Positions 28,986 to 36,961 of a stretch of DNA of 44,859 nucleotides are shown piece after piece (the first letter of the stretch is position 1; each line of letters begins with the position of its first letter). The stretch covers positions 1 to 44,859 of the forward strand of contig JAFGFN010000112.1 of the NCBI GenBank assembly GCA_016931035.1, written 5' to 3'. Below the pieces are notes generated by a model. It saw nothing but the letters and a program-made list of their open reading frames with translations. It did not search any database and was not told the origin of the DNA. A program made the position numbers and the translations under genes. The stretch is from Candidatus Sumerlaeota bacterium. GTDB taxonomy: Bacteria; Sumerlaeota; Sumerlaeia; UBA8349.

Positions 28986-30749
28986 ATGAGTTTCCGCCGC
29001 GTACGGGCCCAGTTCTCGAAATGCTGGGACTCCGCCCGAGTCCCTGAGAACGCCGCTCTCGATCTCTCGCGCGATCTGGGCCTGACGCCCCTGGCCGCCC
29101 GTCTCCTGGCCGCGCGCGATCTTTCCGATCCGGCGAGCGTCCAGGCCTTCCTCCATCCGGCTCTCGCCTCGCTCCACGACCCGTTTCTCATGCGCGACAT
29201 GGACCGCGCCGTCGATCGGATCGCCCGGGCGCTCTCGGCGAGAGAGACGATCGGCGTCTACGGCGACTACGACGTGGACGGGATGACCAGCACCTCGCTC
29301 TTGGTGCGCTTCTTCCGCTGGCTCGGGGTCGAGGTGCTCCCGTATATTCCCCATCGCCTCAACGAGGGGTACGGCATGAGCCGCAAGGGGGTCGATCAAC
29401 TCCACTCGGCCGGCGTGCGTCTCATCGTCACGGTGGACAACGGCATCGGCTGCGTGGATGAGGTCGCCCACGCCGCTTCGCTTGGGATCGACGTGGTCGT
29501 AACCGACCACCACCAGCCGGGCGACACGATTCCGGCCGCCGTCGCCGTGGTCGATCCCAACCGTCGGGATTGTCCCTATCCGTTCAAGGGGTTGAGCGGC
29601 GTCGGGGTGGCGTTCAAGCTCGCGCACGCCCTAAGCCGGCATCTGGGGAAAGATCCGGAGGAATCGCGCGAGTTTCTCAAGTCGCACTTCGATCTCGTCG
29701 CTCTGGGCACGATCGCCGATATCGTCCCGCTCCAGGGCGAGAACCGCGTTCTGGCGTGGTACGGTCTTCAGACCCTGGCCAACACGCGCAAACAAGGTCT
29801 CCAGGCGATGATCCAGATGCTCGGTATCGACGGGCGCGCGATGGACGGCGAAACCGTCGGTTTCCTCCTCGGTCCGCGTCTCAACGCCGCCGGTCGCACG
29901 GGCGAGGCGCAGGCGGGCCTCGAGCTCCTCTTGACCGAAGACGAAACGCGTTCCTGGGACCTGGCCCGTTTCCTGGACGAGCTCAACGACCATCGCCGCA
30001 AGATGGAGAACGAGGTCTTCTTCGAAGTCATGGAGACGATCGAGGGCTCGACCCTGCTCGACGATCCCGTCCTCGTGGTCTCGGGACCCAATTGGCACGC
30101 GGGCATCGTCGGTATCGTCGCCTCGCGCCTCGTCGAGCGGTTCGGACATCCCGCGTTCGTCTTGAGCATCGAGAGCGGCATCGCCAAGGGATCGGCTCGC
30201 TCGATCGGCCGTTTCGACCTCCACGGCGCTTTGAGCGGCTGCGCGGAGCTTCTCAACACGTTTGGGGGACACAAGATGGCCGCGGGCCTCTCGCTCCCCG
30301 CGGACCGCATCCCCGCCCTGCGCCGCGCGCTGATCGACCACGTCGAGTCGGAATACTCGCCCGAAGACATGGAGCCGCGCCTGGCGGTCGACACGGACGC
30401 GCGCGTCGAAGAACTCACCCTCGAAGCGCTCGAAGAAATCGGGCGGATGCACCCCTTCGGCGAAGGCAATCCGACGCCCGTCGTCGTTCTGCGCGGTTGC
30501 CGTCTGGTCGAAGCGCCGCGAATCGTCAAGGACCGCCACCTGCGACTGCGTCTGGCTCAAGACGATGGGACGAATCGCTCGGCGGGTTGGATCGGCGCCA
30601 TCGGTTTCAGCTTCGCCCATCGCTACGACGAGATCGTCGAGCACGCCGACCGGCTCGACATCGCCGCGACCCCCAAGATCAACGTATGGCAAGGCAACCG
30701 CTCGGTCGAGCTCAACCTCGTCGATTTCCGCCCGGCGCAGACCGCGTGA
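28986..30749 (+). CDS. recJ: Single-stranded-DNA-specific exonuclease RecJ
   Basis: 5'-3' ssDNA exonuclease of recombination, mismatch and base-excision repair. The 587-residue protein has the DHH-family metal motifs in order: VYGDYDVDG (91-99), TVDNGIG (149-155), VTDHH (172-176) and PNRRDCPY. The DHHA1 domain follows, with VVSGPNWHAGIVGIVASRLVERF and GGHKMAAGLSL. A C-terminal OB-like region holds PTPVVVLRGCRLVEAPRIVKDRHLRLRL. ATG 28986 was chosen because the protein's conserved part starts here and the promoter ends near 28878, although the ribosome binding site is poor. It converges with the MATE gene; the 42-nt gap contains only a weak stem. Confidence 0.95.
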   Translation: MSFRRVRAQFSKCWDSARVPENAALDLSRDLGLTPLAARLLAARDLSDPASVQAFLHPALASLHDPFLMRDMDRAVDRIARALSARETIGVYGDYDVDGMTSTSLLVRFFRWLGVEVLPYIPHRLNEGYGMSRKGVDQLHSAGVRLIVTVDNGIGCVDEVAHAASLGIDVVVTDHHQPGDTIPAAVAVVDPNRRDCPYPFKGLSGVGVAFKLAHALSRHLGKDPEESREFLKSHFDLVALGTIADIVPLQGENRVLAWYGLQTLANTRKQGLQAMIQMLGIDGRAMDGETVGFLLGPRLNAAGRTGEAQAGLELLLTEDETRSWDLARFLDELNDHRRKMENEVFFEVMETIEGSTLLDDPVLVVSGPNWHAGIVGIVASRLVERFGHPAFVLSIESGIAKGSARSIGRFDLHGALSGCAELLNTFGGHKMAAGLSLPADRIPALRRALIDHVESEYSPEDMEPRLAVDTDARVEELTLEALEEIGRMHPFGEGNPTPVVVLRGCRLVEAPRIVKDRHLRLRLAQDDGTNRSAGWIGAIGFSFAHRYDEIVEHADRLDIAATPKINVWQGNRSVELNLVDFRPAQTA

Positions 30750-30791
30750 CGCCGCAACGCACGTCTTCTCGACGTTTGAGACCGGTCGGGC

Positions 30792-32252
30792 TCACAAGTC
30801 GACCTCCGCCGTCGGGGCTTCGGGGAGGCTGGGCGGAACGATTCCCGGCGCGGGGATCTCGACGACGCGCATCGAGCGCCACTTGCCGCCGAGGAATCGC
30901 ACAAGGAATCCCAAACCCATGACGTTGATGTAGAGCGTCATGACGCCCCACGCGGCGTAAATCCCGCCGCCCAGGACGGTGCACAGAAAGTAGGTGGGCG
31001 TAACGAAGAGGGTCCAACTGAGACCGAGAGAGTAGAACATGACGAAGCGCGTGTCACCCGCCCCTTTGAGGGCGGAAGAGAAGACGATGTTCATCGTGTC
31101 GAGAAGAGAATAGGCCGCGACGAAGTACAGCATCGTCGTGGCGAGGCGGCGCGTGGCCTCGAACGCTTCGGGATCGGCCTTCGCGGCGAAAGGGTCGATG
31201 AAGATCGACGGCGCGACGACGTAGGCCGCCGCGACCGTCGCCATGTATCCGAACGTGAGGTGGAACGCCGACCAGGTGGCGCGCGCGGCCAGGTCGGGGC
31301 GATTCTCGCCCAGGCGTTGACCCACCAGGGTCGAGCACGCGATGCCGAACCCGATCATCGGCATGAACGCCAGGGTGTTGATCTGGAACGCGACGTTCGA
31401 GGCCGCGAGTTCGAGGGTGCCGATGCGGCCGACCAGGAAGATGAACACGGTGAACGCGAGGATGTCGAGAACGAACTGCGCGCCGCTCGGCGCGCCGTAG
31501 CGCATCAGACGGGCGAACAGCCCTCGGTCGAACCTCCACCCGCTTCGGGTGGCGAACCGGCGTTCGTTGGCCGGGGAGAACGCGGCAACGGTGAAGGCGA
31601 GCGAGCCGAGGCCGTTGGCGACGACCGTGGCCCAGGCCGCGCCCTCGATCCCCATTTCGGGCATTCCCCAGTGGCCGAAGATCAGGGCGTAGTCGAGCGT
31701 CAGGTTGACGACGGTGATCCCGATGTTGACCCACATGACCGGCCAGTTGCGTCCGAGGCCGGTGAAGAAGCTCGATACGCCCGCGGTGTAGACCGTGAAG
31801 AACGATCCGAGGATGAGAATCCGGAAATAGCGGAATTCGAGATCCTGGATCGCGGGGGCGTGTCCCGCGAAGGCGAACACGGCGCGCGCCGGCGAAATCG
31901 CAAGAGGGAGGATCAGTCCCGCGGCGATCGCGAAGTAGATCGACTGCCAGACGGCGGGGCCGACTCGGCGCGGTTGACCCGATCCGTGGTACTGGGCGAC
32001 GAACGTGTTGGCATAACTCGCCGTGCCCATGAAGAAGCAGATCAGGGTGAAGCAGAAAAGCCCCGCAGGCAGAGAGGCCGCCATCGCGTCGGGGGAATAC
32101 CAGCACAGGAACATTCGGTCCACGAAGTGCTGGATGCTCCAGGACCCGGTGCTCAACACGAGCGGCACGGCCATCGCCAACACCTGACGATAACCCGCCG
32201 GTTCCTCCCACCGCCGGGCGAGAGACGCTGTCCAGCCCGAACCTTGCGTCAT
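30792..32252 (-). CDS. MATE family multidrug/cation antiporter
   Basis: A 486-residue integral membrane protein with about 12 hydrophobic segments in two similar halves. It starts at AGYRQVLAMAVPLVLSTGSWSIQHFVDRMFLCWYS, the usual first helices of the MATE (NorM/DinF-like) fold. SGAQFVLDILAFTVFIFLVGRIG begins the second half. MATE proteins export cationic drugs or metabolites using Na+ or H+; the substrate is unknown. It is 16 nt downstream of the uracil-DNA glycosylase gene, so the two are likely co-transcribed. Confidence 0.92.
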   Translation of the reverse strand: MTQGSGWTASLARRWEEPAGYRQVLAMAVPLVLSTGSWSIQHFVDRMFLCWYSPDAMAASLPAGLFCFTLICFFMGTASYANTFVAQYHGSGQPRRVGPAVWQSIYFAIAAGLILPLAISPARAVFAFAGHAPAIQDLEFRYFRILILGSFFTVYTAGVSSFFTGLGRNWPVMWVNIGITVVNLTLDYALIFGHWGMPEMGIEGAAWATVVANGLGSLAFTVAAFSPANERRFATRSGWRFDRGLFARLMRYGAPSGAQFVLDILAFTVFIFLVGRIGTLELAASNVAFQINTLAFMPMIGFGIACSTLVGQRLGENRPDLAARATWSAFHLTFGYMATVAAAYVVAPSIFIDPFAAKADPEAFEATRRLATTMLYFVAAYSLLDTMNIVFSSALKGAGDTRFVMFYSLGLSWTLFVTPTYFLCTVLGGGIYAAWGVMTLYINVMGLGFLVRFLGGKWRSMRVVEIPAPGIVPPSLPEAPTAEVDL

Positions 32253-32268
32253 GCGTTTCGACTCGCAA

Positions 32269-32976
32269 TCACGTTCTGAACTCGTTGACGATCTCGACGG
32301 CGCGGCGCAGGTCTTTCTCGACGTCGCCGCGGAGATTGATGTTGCGCAGGACCGCGGCGGGGTGAATCGTCGGGACGAGCTTGATTCCCTGGTACAAGTA
32401 GACCTGGCCGCGGAGCTTGCCGATCGGGGTCTGGACCTTGAGAAGCGTGTGCGCGGCGAAACGCCCCAGGGTGACGATCACGCGGGGTTGGATGAGCTCG
32501 AGCTGAGCGATGAGATAGGGTTCGCACGACTCGATCTCGTCGGTCTCCGGGTCGCGATTGCCCGGGGGGCGACACTTGATGACGTTGCAGATGAAAACGT
32601 CTTCGCGCCTCAAACCGGCATCCACGATCATCTGGTCGAGCAGCTTGCCCGCCCGCCCGACGAAGGGGCGGCCCTGGACGTCTTCTTCGCCTCCGGGGGC
32701 TTCGCCCACGAAAACGAGATCGGCGTCGGGGTTCCCCTCGCCGAAGACGACGTGGCGGCGACTCGGGGCGAGCTTGCAGCGTGTGCATTGACTCGTGAGC
32801 GCGCGCAGTTCCTCGAGTTTCGCCGCGCGCTGGCGGGCCGACGCGGCGGCTTTCTCGGCTTTCTCGGACGGGACGAGATAGAGGAACCCCGCGTCGCGCA
32901 GGAATTTGAGATAGTTGCGGACCTTGTCCGTGGTTTCCATACCGTCTGTGGTTTCGATACCGGGCGATGACGACAT
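32269..32976 (-). CDS. Family 4 uracil-DNA glycosylase (4Fe-4S)
   Basis: Removes uracil from DNA at the start of base-excision repair. The 235-residue protein has an N-terminal charged extension, then CTRCKLAPSRRHVVFGEGNPDADLVFVGEAPGGEED. The uracil-binding motif GEAPGGEED is at 91-99. Four cysteines suited to an iron-sulfur cluster are Cys64, Cys67, Cys135 (KCRPPGN) and Cys151. The second active-site motif is TIHPAAVLRN. ATG 32976 is preceded by AGAGGA at about 8 nt and was preferred over an upstream ATG at 33015. It is followed by the MATE gene. Confidence 0.93.
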   Translation of the reverse strand: MSSSPGIETTDGMETTDKVRNYLKFLRDAGFLYLVPSEKAEKAAASARQRAAKLEELRALTSQCTRCKLAPSRRHVVFGEGNPDADLVFVGEAPGGEEDVQGRPFVGRAGKLLDQMIVDAGLRREDVFICNVIKCRPPGNRDPETDEIESCEPYLIAQLELIQPRVIVTLGRFAAHTLLKVQTPIGKLRGQVYLYQGIKLVPTIHPAAVLRNINLRGDVEKDLRRAVEIVNEFRT

Positions 32977-33076
32977 CTGCGGGTCCTCTCTTCTCGTCGA
33001 GTCTCGCTCTTTCACGACGACCTACCATAGCGCTTCTCGAAGGAGTTGTCCAAGACAAGGCGCCACGGGTCCCCAA

Positions 33077-33098
33077 GACTTCGGCTGTCCCCGGAGTC
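33077..33098. other. Hairpin beside repeat copy B
   Basis: GACTTCGG pairs with CCGGAGTC (one T-G wobble) around a CTGTCC loop, 9 nt before the outer stem of copy B. It could be a separate element or part of the same structured region. Confidence 0.4.
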
Positions 33099-33107
33099 TC
33101 AGAGGGC

Positions 33108-33272
33108 GTGTGAGAAGCACCGATGCCGCGCTGTCACGTTTCCTGCGAAAAGCGGCGGGAAACGCGCCAGCGCGATAGAAAGAAACCCGATAAACCCAGG
33201 GCGGCGCTCGCTACGCTCGCTTGCCCTGGACTCTAATATGTCGCGCTTTCAGCGCTCAGAGCCTTCTCACAC
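33108..33272. repeat. Cloverleaf-like structured repeat, copy B
   Basis: A 165-bp non-coding unit matching copy A (27763-27930). Its outer stem GTGTGAGAAG/CTTCTCACAC (33108-33117 and 33263-33272) has no sequence in common with that of A. Inner stems: CGTTTCCTGC/GCGGGAAACG (33137-33164, one wobble), CCAGGGC/GCCCTGG (33196-33229) and GCGC/GCGC around TTTCA. Loops and linkers such as GCGCTGTCACG, GCGCCAGCG, GGCGGCGCTCGCT and GCGCTTTCAGCGC are the same as in A. No coding frame is present. Confidence 0.75.
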
Positions 33273-33443
33273 ACGCTCCAAGGTGTGGGAGGGGCATGAA
33301 GGAGGGACAGGCTTACCGATTCCGATTTCGGGAGCGTGAACCGGAATCGGAGAGAGAGGCGACGCCCGGAAGCGGTCAACAGTCATCGGTGAGCAGTTAT
33401 CGCCGGGAACGGAGGGGCACCGTCCTTTCTTCGACTGGGTATC
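33273..33443. other. Intergenic sequence with a GATTCC/GGAATC inverted repeat
   Basis: No gene is seen. CCGATTCCG (33316-33324) and CGGAATCGG (33342-33350) are perfect inverted copies with a 17-nt loop. The GATTCCGAT motif recurs in the inverted repeat at 36514-36573. Confidence 0.5.
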
Positions 33444-33520
33444 GGCGTTCATCCGTGTTCATCCGCGGCCAAAAAGAGGATTGAGAAGAATCTTCGCCGC
33501 AGATGAACACGGATGGACGC
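33444..33520. repeat. 26-bp inverted repeat (TTCATCCGTGTTCATCCGC type)
   Basis: The arm at 33444-33469 (GGCGTTCATCCGTG then TTCATCCGCGGC) and the arm at about 33496-33520 are inverted copies with roughly three mismatches. Each arm also contains a short internal direct repeat (TTCATCC twice). Such sequences occur in high copy in several environmental phyla, as far as I recall. No coding capacity. Confidence 0.65.
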
Positions 33521-33545
33521 GGATGAAGAAGAAGGCGAAGGGTGG

Positions 33546-33640
33546 CACGGGCGTCTCGCCCGTGAGTTCCGCGGCGCAAGGCGCCGCGCATCATGAGCAA
33601 GATGCTCATGCCACTTCGGACCATGGGCAGGATGCCCATG
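33546..33640. repeat. Array of four consecutive perfect hairpins
   Basis: Four stem-loops with 3-nt loops follow one another: CACGGGCG-TCT-CGCCCGTG (33546-33564), GCGGCGC-AAG-GCGCCGC (33571-33587), CATGAGCA-AGA-TGCTCATG (33592-33610) and CATGGGCA-GGA-TGCCCATG (33622-33640). The last two are each followed by CCACTT. All stems are perfect. It lacks the regular repeats and unique spacers of a CRISPR, and it has no T-run. Confidence 0.75.
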
Positions 33641-33747
33641 CCACTTTCCGCATTTCTCGACTTGCCGAAAGTGCCCTCGTGTGTTCATAATCCAAACTAC
33701 GGGGAGACCGTGCAGAACGTCTTCCCGGCTGGAAAGCGCTCCGAATC

Positions 33748-34053
33748 ATGAAACGCTCGAAACCGACCGGCCCGACGGACCGTCTGGTGACGGATCTGTG
33801 GTCGTGCCACGCGCCGCCTTCGACGGCCGGCGACACGCACGGGCCCGCCTCGCGCCCGGCCGTGCCGGAAGTTCCGTTCTGCGATGGAAGCGAGCTGTTT
33901 TTCCCCACGTTCGAGCCGCCGACCGACGCCTCTCGGTCGGTTGAGTCAGTACCCTGTTGGGTCCCTTCGTCCGAAGGAGAGTGGAGAATCGCGGGAGAGC
34001 CCGGCCGCAAAGTCTCGGCCGACCCGGCGCGCGGCTCTTTCGAGTATGGCTGA
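33748..34053 (+). CDS. Possible small hypothetical protein
   Basis: A 101-codon frame with ATG start, a GGAAAG about 11 nt upstream, and mostly G or C at third positions. The product (MKRSKPTGPTDRLVTDLWSC...) is Pro/Ser-rich and matches no family I recognise. It has no signal peptide and no membrane segment. Another frame on the minus strand overlaps it, so the case is weak. Confidence 0.3.
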   Translation: MKRSKPTGPTDRLVTDLWSCHAPPSTAGDTHGPASRPAVPEVPFCDGSELFFPTFEPPTDASRSVESVPCWVPSSEGEWRIAGEPGRKVSADPARGSFEYG

Positions 34054-34389
34054 GGCCCGGGTTCATCGGCCACATGGGATGGCCACACCCAGAAGGCTGA
34101 ATGCCAGGCCGCGGACCTCGGGCGGAATCTCCACCCAGACAGATTGATCCGCCGACGGATCCCGGGCGAGCCCGGAACCGACTTCCCGATCTGCTAGATC
34201 TCTTCCGCTCCACGAACCGGTTCCCCCTCTTCCCCACGACCGCTCCTGGAATTCAGACCGCGTCTTGCGCTCGCACGGCGAACGATGCGAGCCGCGGGAC
34301 GCCGGCCCTTCGGCAACCGATGTGTTGACCGGGGCGCCGGCGCCCGAATCCCGATTCTGAGAATCCAGAATTCCAGGAGGTTCACGTTC
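34054..34389. other. Leader region of the reductase/activator operon
   Basis: No gene recognised. The 336 nt before the AGGAGG of the reductase gene hold no clear promoter boxes, and I could not identify a known riboswitch. Short frames on both strands lack start sites. Confidence 0.4.
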
Positions 34390-35679
34390 ATGACGAGCTC
34401 TTCTCAACCGAGTTGTGGCGGCAAGAAGCCCGCGGCTGCCTCGTGCGGCTCGGCCGCGACTCCCCCGCCCGCCGCGACAGGCTGTTGCGGGTCGTCGAAG
34501 CCCGCTTTGGGGCCGCCCGCTTCGGGCCCCGACCCGGCGGCGTGTCCGCTCACGTGGTTTGGCCGGATGATTCCGCATTGTCTCGAGTATGCCGAAAAGG
34601 CTAAATCCGAAGGCCGCCCGATTGTCGGCATCATGTGCGAATACACGCCGCGCGAGCTCATTATGGCCGCGGGCGCCGTCCCGATCTGCTTGTGCGGCGG
34701 CTCGGACAAGACGATTTCCGCCGCCGAGGAGATCTTGCCGACGAACCTTTGCCCGCTCATCAAGTCCACTTACGGCTACATGGTCCAGGGTTCCAATCCG
34801 TTTCTCGAAATGGCCGATCTCCTCGTGGCCGAAACCACCTGCGACGGCAAGAAGAAGATGTACGAGCTGATGGCCGAACGCAAACCGATGTACGTTCTGG
34901 AACTCCCTCAGAAGGAGGACGGATCGGCGGCGCTGGAACGATGGGCGCTCGAAATGCAGGGCCTCAAGACCGAGCTCGAAACGCGGTTCGGCGTCGCGAT
35001 CTCGAACGAGAAGATCGAGCGGGCCATCGTCGAAATGAACCGGGAACGCCGACTGCGGCGCGAGATCGCCTCGCTCATGAAGTCCGACGGACCGCCCCTC
35101 ACGGGGCGGCAACTTCTCGATCTCAAGAGCAGCATCTCGTGCATCGCCGCCGATATCGAGCAGTATGAAAAGGCTCTGGCGATGTTCGCCCCGGCCAAAC
35201 CCGCCACCGGCGCCGAGAAGCGAGTGCGCGTCCTGATGACGGGGGTTCCGCTGCCCCACGGCGCGGAGCGCGTGCTCGACCTCGTCGAGGGCCACGGAGG
35301 GCTCGTCGTCTGCATGGAGAATTGCACGGGACTCAAACCGATCGTCGACGACGTGGCCGAAGGAACGGACGACCCGCTCCGCGCGCTCGCCGAGAAGTAT
35401 CTGCGCCTGCCTTGCTCGGTGATGACCCCAAACAGCGCGCGGCGCGACCTGCTGCGTCGTCTGGCGGACGAGTACCGTCCGCAGTGCGTCGTCGATCTCG
35501 TCTGGCAGGCGTGTCTGACCTACGACGTCGAGTCGCACTACATCAGACGACTCGCGCAAGAGGAGTTGGGGATTCCGTATCTGCGGATCGAGACCGACTA
35601 CTCGCCGTCGGATTCGGCGCGTATCGCCGTCCGGGTCGAGGCCCTGTTCGAGACCGTTCGGCAACGGGGGGCGTCATGA
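34390..35679 (+). CDS. Double-cubane-cluster / 2-hydroxyacyl-CoA dehydratase-type reductase
   Basis: A 429-residue iron-sulfur protein of the HgdB/BcrB superfamily. After a linker, the fold begins at AACPLTWFGRMIPHCLEYAEKAKSEGRPIVGIMCEYTPRELIMAAGAVPICLCGG (about 50-104). Candidate cluster cysteines include Cys83, Cys121 (TNLCPLIKS), Cys151 (AETTCDGKKK) and a late one in VDLVWQACLTYDVES. Real dehydratases need two such subunits; one large subunit plus an activator matches the double-cubane cluster proteins (DCCP, YjiM-like) that catalyse low-potential reductions. The physiological substrate is unknown. An N-terminal tail, residues 1-52, carries four cysteines in SCGG, SCGS and CCGSS contexts. 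ATG 34390 has AGGAGG 10 nt upstream. Its stop overlaps the activator start (ATGA). Confidence 0.85.
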   Translation: MTSSSQPSCGGKKPAAASCGSAATPPPAATGCCGSSKPALGPPASGPDPAACPLTWFGRMIPHCLEYAEKAKSEGRPIVGIMCEYTPRELIMAAGAVPICLCGGSDKTISAAEEILPTNLCPLIKSTYGYMVQGSNPFLEMADLLVAETTCDGKKKMYELMAERKPMYVLELPQKEDGSAALERWALEMQGLKTELETRFGVAISNEKIERAIVEMNRERRLRREIASLMKSDGPPLTGRQLLDLKSSISCIAADIEQYEKALAMFAPAKPATGAEKRVRVLMTGVPLPHGAERVLDLVEGHGGLVVCMENCTGLKPIVDDVAEGTDDPLRALAEKYLRLPCSVMTPNSARRDLLRRLADEYRPQCVVDLVWQACLTYDVESHYIRRLAQEELGIPYLRIETDYSPSDSARIAVRVEALFETVRQRGAS

Positions 35680-36455
35680 GTCTCTACGCGGGCGTCGACG
35701 CCGGGTCGCGCTCGATCAAGATCGTCTTGTGGGACGCCGAGGCGGACTGCGTCGTCGCCCGCGCTATTGCCGACCAGGGCGTGCAACAGAACGAACTCGC
35801 CCGCGATCTCTTCGCTCGGCTCTTGGAAGAAAACGCTCTCGCGCCCGGCGACGTCGCTCGAACGGTGGCCACGGGCTACGGACGCAACCGGATCGACTTC
35901 GCCCGGACGACGGTGACCGAAATCACGTGTCAGGCGCAAGGCGTCGCGCACCTGCGACCCGACTCGCACACCGTCATCGACGTCGGCGGGCAGGACAGCA
36001 AACTGATCCGTCTCGACGGCGCTGGGCGCGTGCGGGACTTCGCGATGAACGATCGCTGCGCCGCGGGAACCGGCCGCTTTCTCGAAGTGGTGGCTCAGCG
36101 GCTGGGTGTGGGGATCGACGACCTGGGCGAGTTCGCCTCGCGGAGCGAAAAGCCCGCCTCGATCAGCAGCGTGTGCGTCGTTTTCGCCGAAAGCGAGATT
36201 GTCGGTCTTCTCGCGTCGGGGACGTCGTCCTGCGACATTGTGGCGGGGGTCCAGGACTCGATCGCGCGCCGCGTCGCGGGGATGGCGGGGCGGAACGTCG
36301 CCGAACCGGTCGTTTTCACGGGCGGCGTCGCGCTCGTCCCGGGGATGAAAGACGCGCTTGAACGCGCCCTCGGGCGTCCGGTCGAAGTTTCGCCCGATCC
36401 TCAGTTCACGGGGGCCCTGGGCGCGGCCTTGGTGGCGGGGCAACGCACGGAGTGA
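35676..36455 (+). CDS. ATP-dependent activator of the reductase (HgdC/YjiL-like, ASKHA fold)
   Basis: A 259-residue BadF/BadG/HgdC family ATPase that injects low-potential electrons into its partner reductase. MSLYAGVDAGSRSIKIVLWD is phosphate loop 1 and DVGGQDSKLIRL is phosphate loop 2. The bridging 4Fe-4S cluster of the homodimer would use Cys128 (NDRCAAGTGRF) and Cys167 (SSVCVVFAESE). FTGGVALVPGMKDALERAL and a final FTGALGAAL complete the fold. The start codon overlaps the reductase stop by 4 nt, so translation is coupled and a fixed ratio is expected. No ferredoxin or flavodoxin gene lies next to it. Confidence 0.93.
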   Translation: MSLYAGVDAGSRSIKIVLWDAEADCVVARAIADQGVQQNELARDLFARLLEENALAPGDVARTVATGYGRNRIDFARTTVTEITCQAQGVAHLRPDSHTVIDVGGQDSKLIRLDGAGRVRDFAMNDRCAAGTGRFLEVVAQRLGVGIDDLGEFASRSEKPASISSVCVVFAESEIVGLLASGTSSCDIVAGVQDSIARRVAGMAGRNVAEPVVFTGGVALVPGMKDALERALGRPVEVSPDPQFTGALGAALVAGQRTE

Positions 36456-36513
36456 GAGGCGCGCGACGGGCGCGACGGCCTCAGGAGAACGGTCTCCATC
36501 TGCCGTCTCCGAC

Positions 36514-36573
36514 GGGATCGCTGTCGGGATCGAAATCGGAATCGGTTCTTTTTGGCTCTTCGACAGCGATTCC
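36514..36573. repeat. 13-bp inverted repeat with GATTCCGATCCCGAT motifs
   Basis: GGGATCGCTGTCG (36514-36526) and CGACAGCGATTCC (36561-36573) pair with one mismatch. The 34-nt loop contains a CGAAATCGGAATCGG run and TTCTTTTTGG. It lies 58 nt after the activator stop codon and could protect or end the mRNA. Confidence 0.5.
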
Positions 36574-36759
36574 GATCCCGATGGCGCTTTCGATGAATGA
36601 CGTTTGCGAGCTGTATTGCCAGACATTCCTCCCGATCCCACCAACACCGGCAAGACCAGCGATGAATCCTCGTCACATCCTGTCTTCGTGAGAAACCCGG
36701 GCTCGTGCGGTTCAGATTTCCAGGACGCACCCGGCCGCTTGTCCCGGACACTTTGCCTG

Positions 36760-36788
36760 TTGACCGTTGTGGGGGGCTGTGTTAGAAG
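36760..36788 (+). promoter_or_regulatory. Promoter of the 36962 membrane-protein gene
   Basis: TTGACC (36760-36765), exactly 17 nt, TAGAAG (36783-36788). Transcription would start near 36795 and give a long 5' UTR of about 167 nt. The arrangement resembles the recJ promoter. Confidence 0.5.
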
Positions 36789-36961
36789 AGACTACGTGCT
36801 GGGGCGTCGGGCTTTTCGTTTTGGATGGATCTCGTCCTCGTGGGGCGGACCGGCGCATCGACCATGGGCGGTGGAGGGTCGGTTCGTGGGAGGACGGCCG
36901 CAGGTCGTCGATTCGCACGGCGAAGCAAGACGCGCTTCCGACTAAGGGAGGGATTGACGAG

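Larger units (their letters stand above)
36456..36961. other. Intergenic region between the activator and the membrane-protein gene
   Basis: About 500 nt without a supported gene. It contains the inverted repeat at 36514-36573 and a promoter at 36760-36788. A frame that is open upstream of 36962 lies in the 5' UTR and has no ribosome binding site. Confidence 0.5.

Noticed and set aside
33546-33640. CRISPR array
   Set aside because: The four hairpins have different stems, no constant repeat, no unique spacers of equal length, and no cas gene is present.
34054-34389. Riboswitch upstream of the reductase operon
   Set aside because: No consensus core of a known class and no clear antiterminator/terminator pair could be found by eye.
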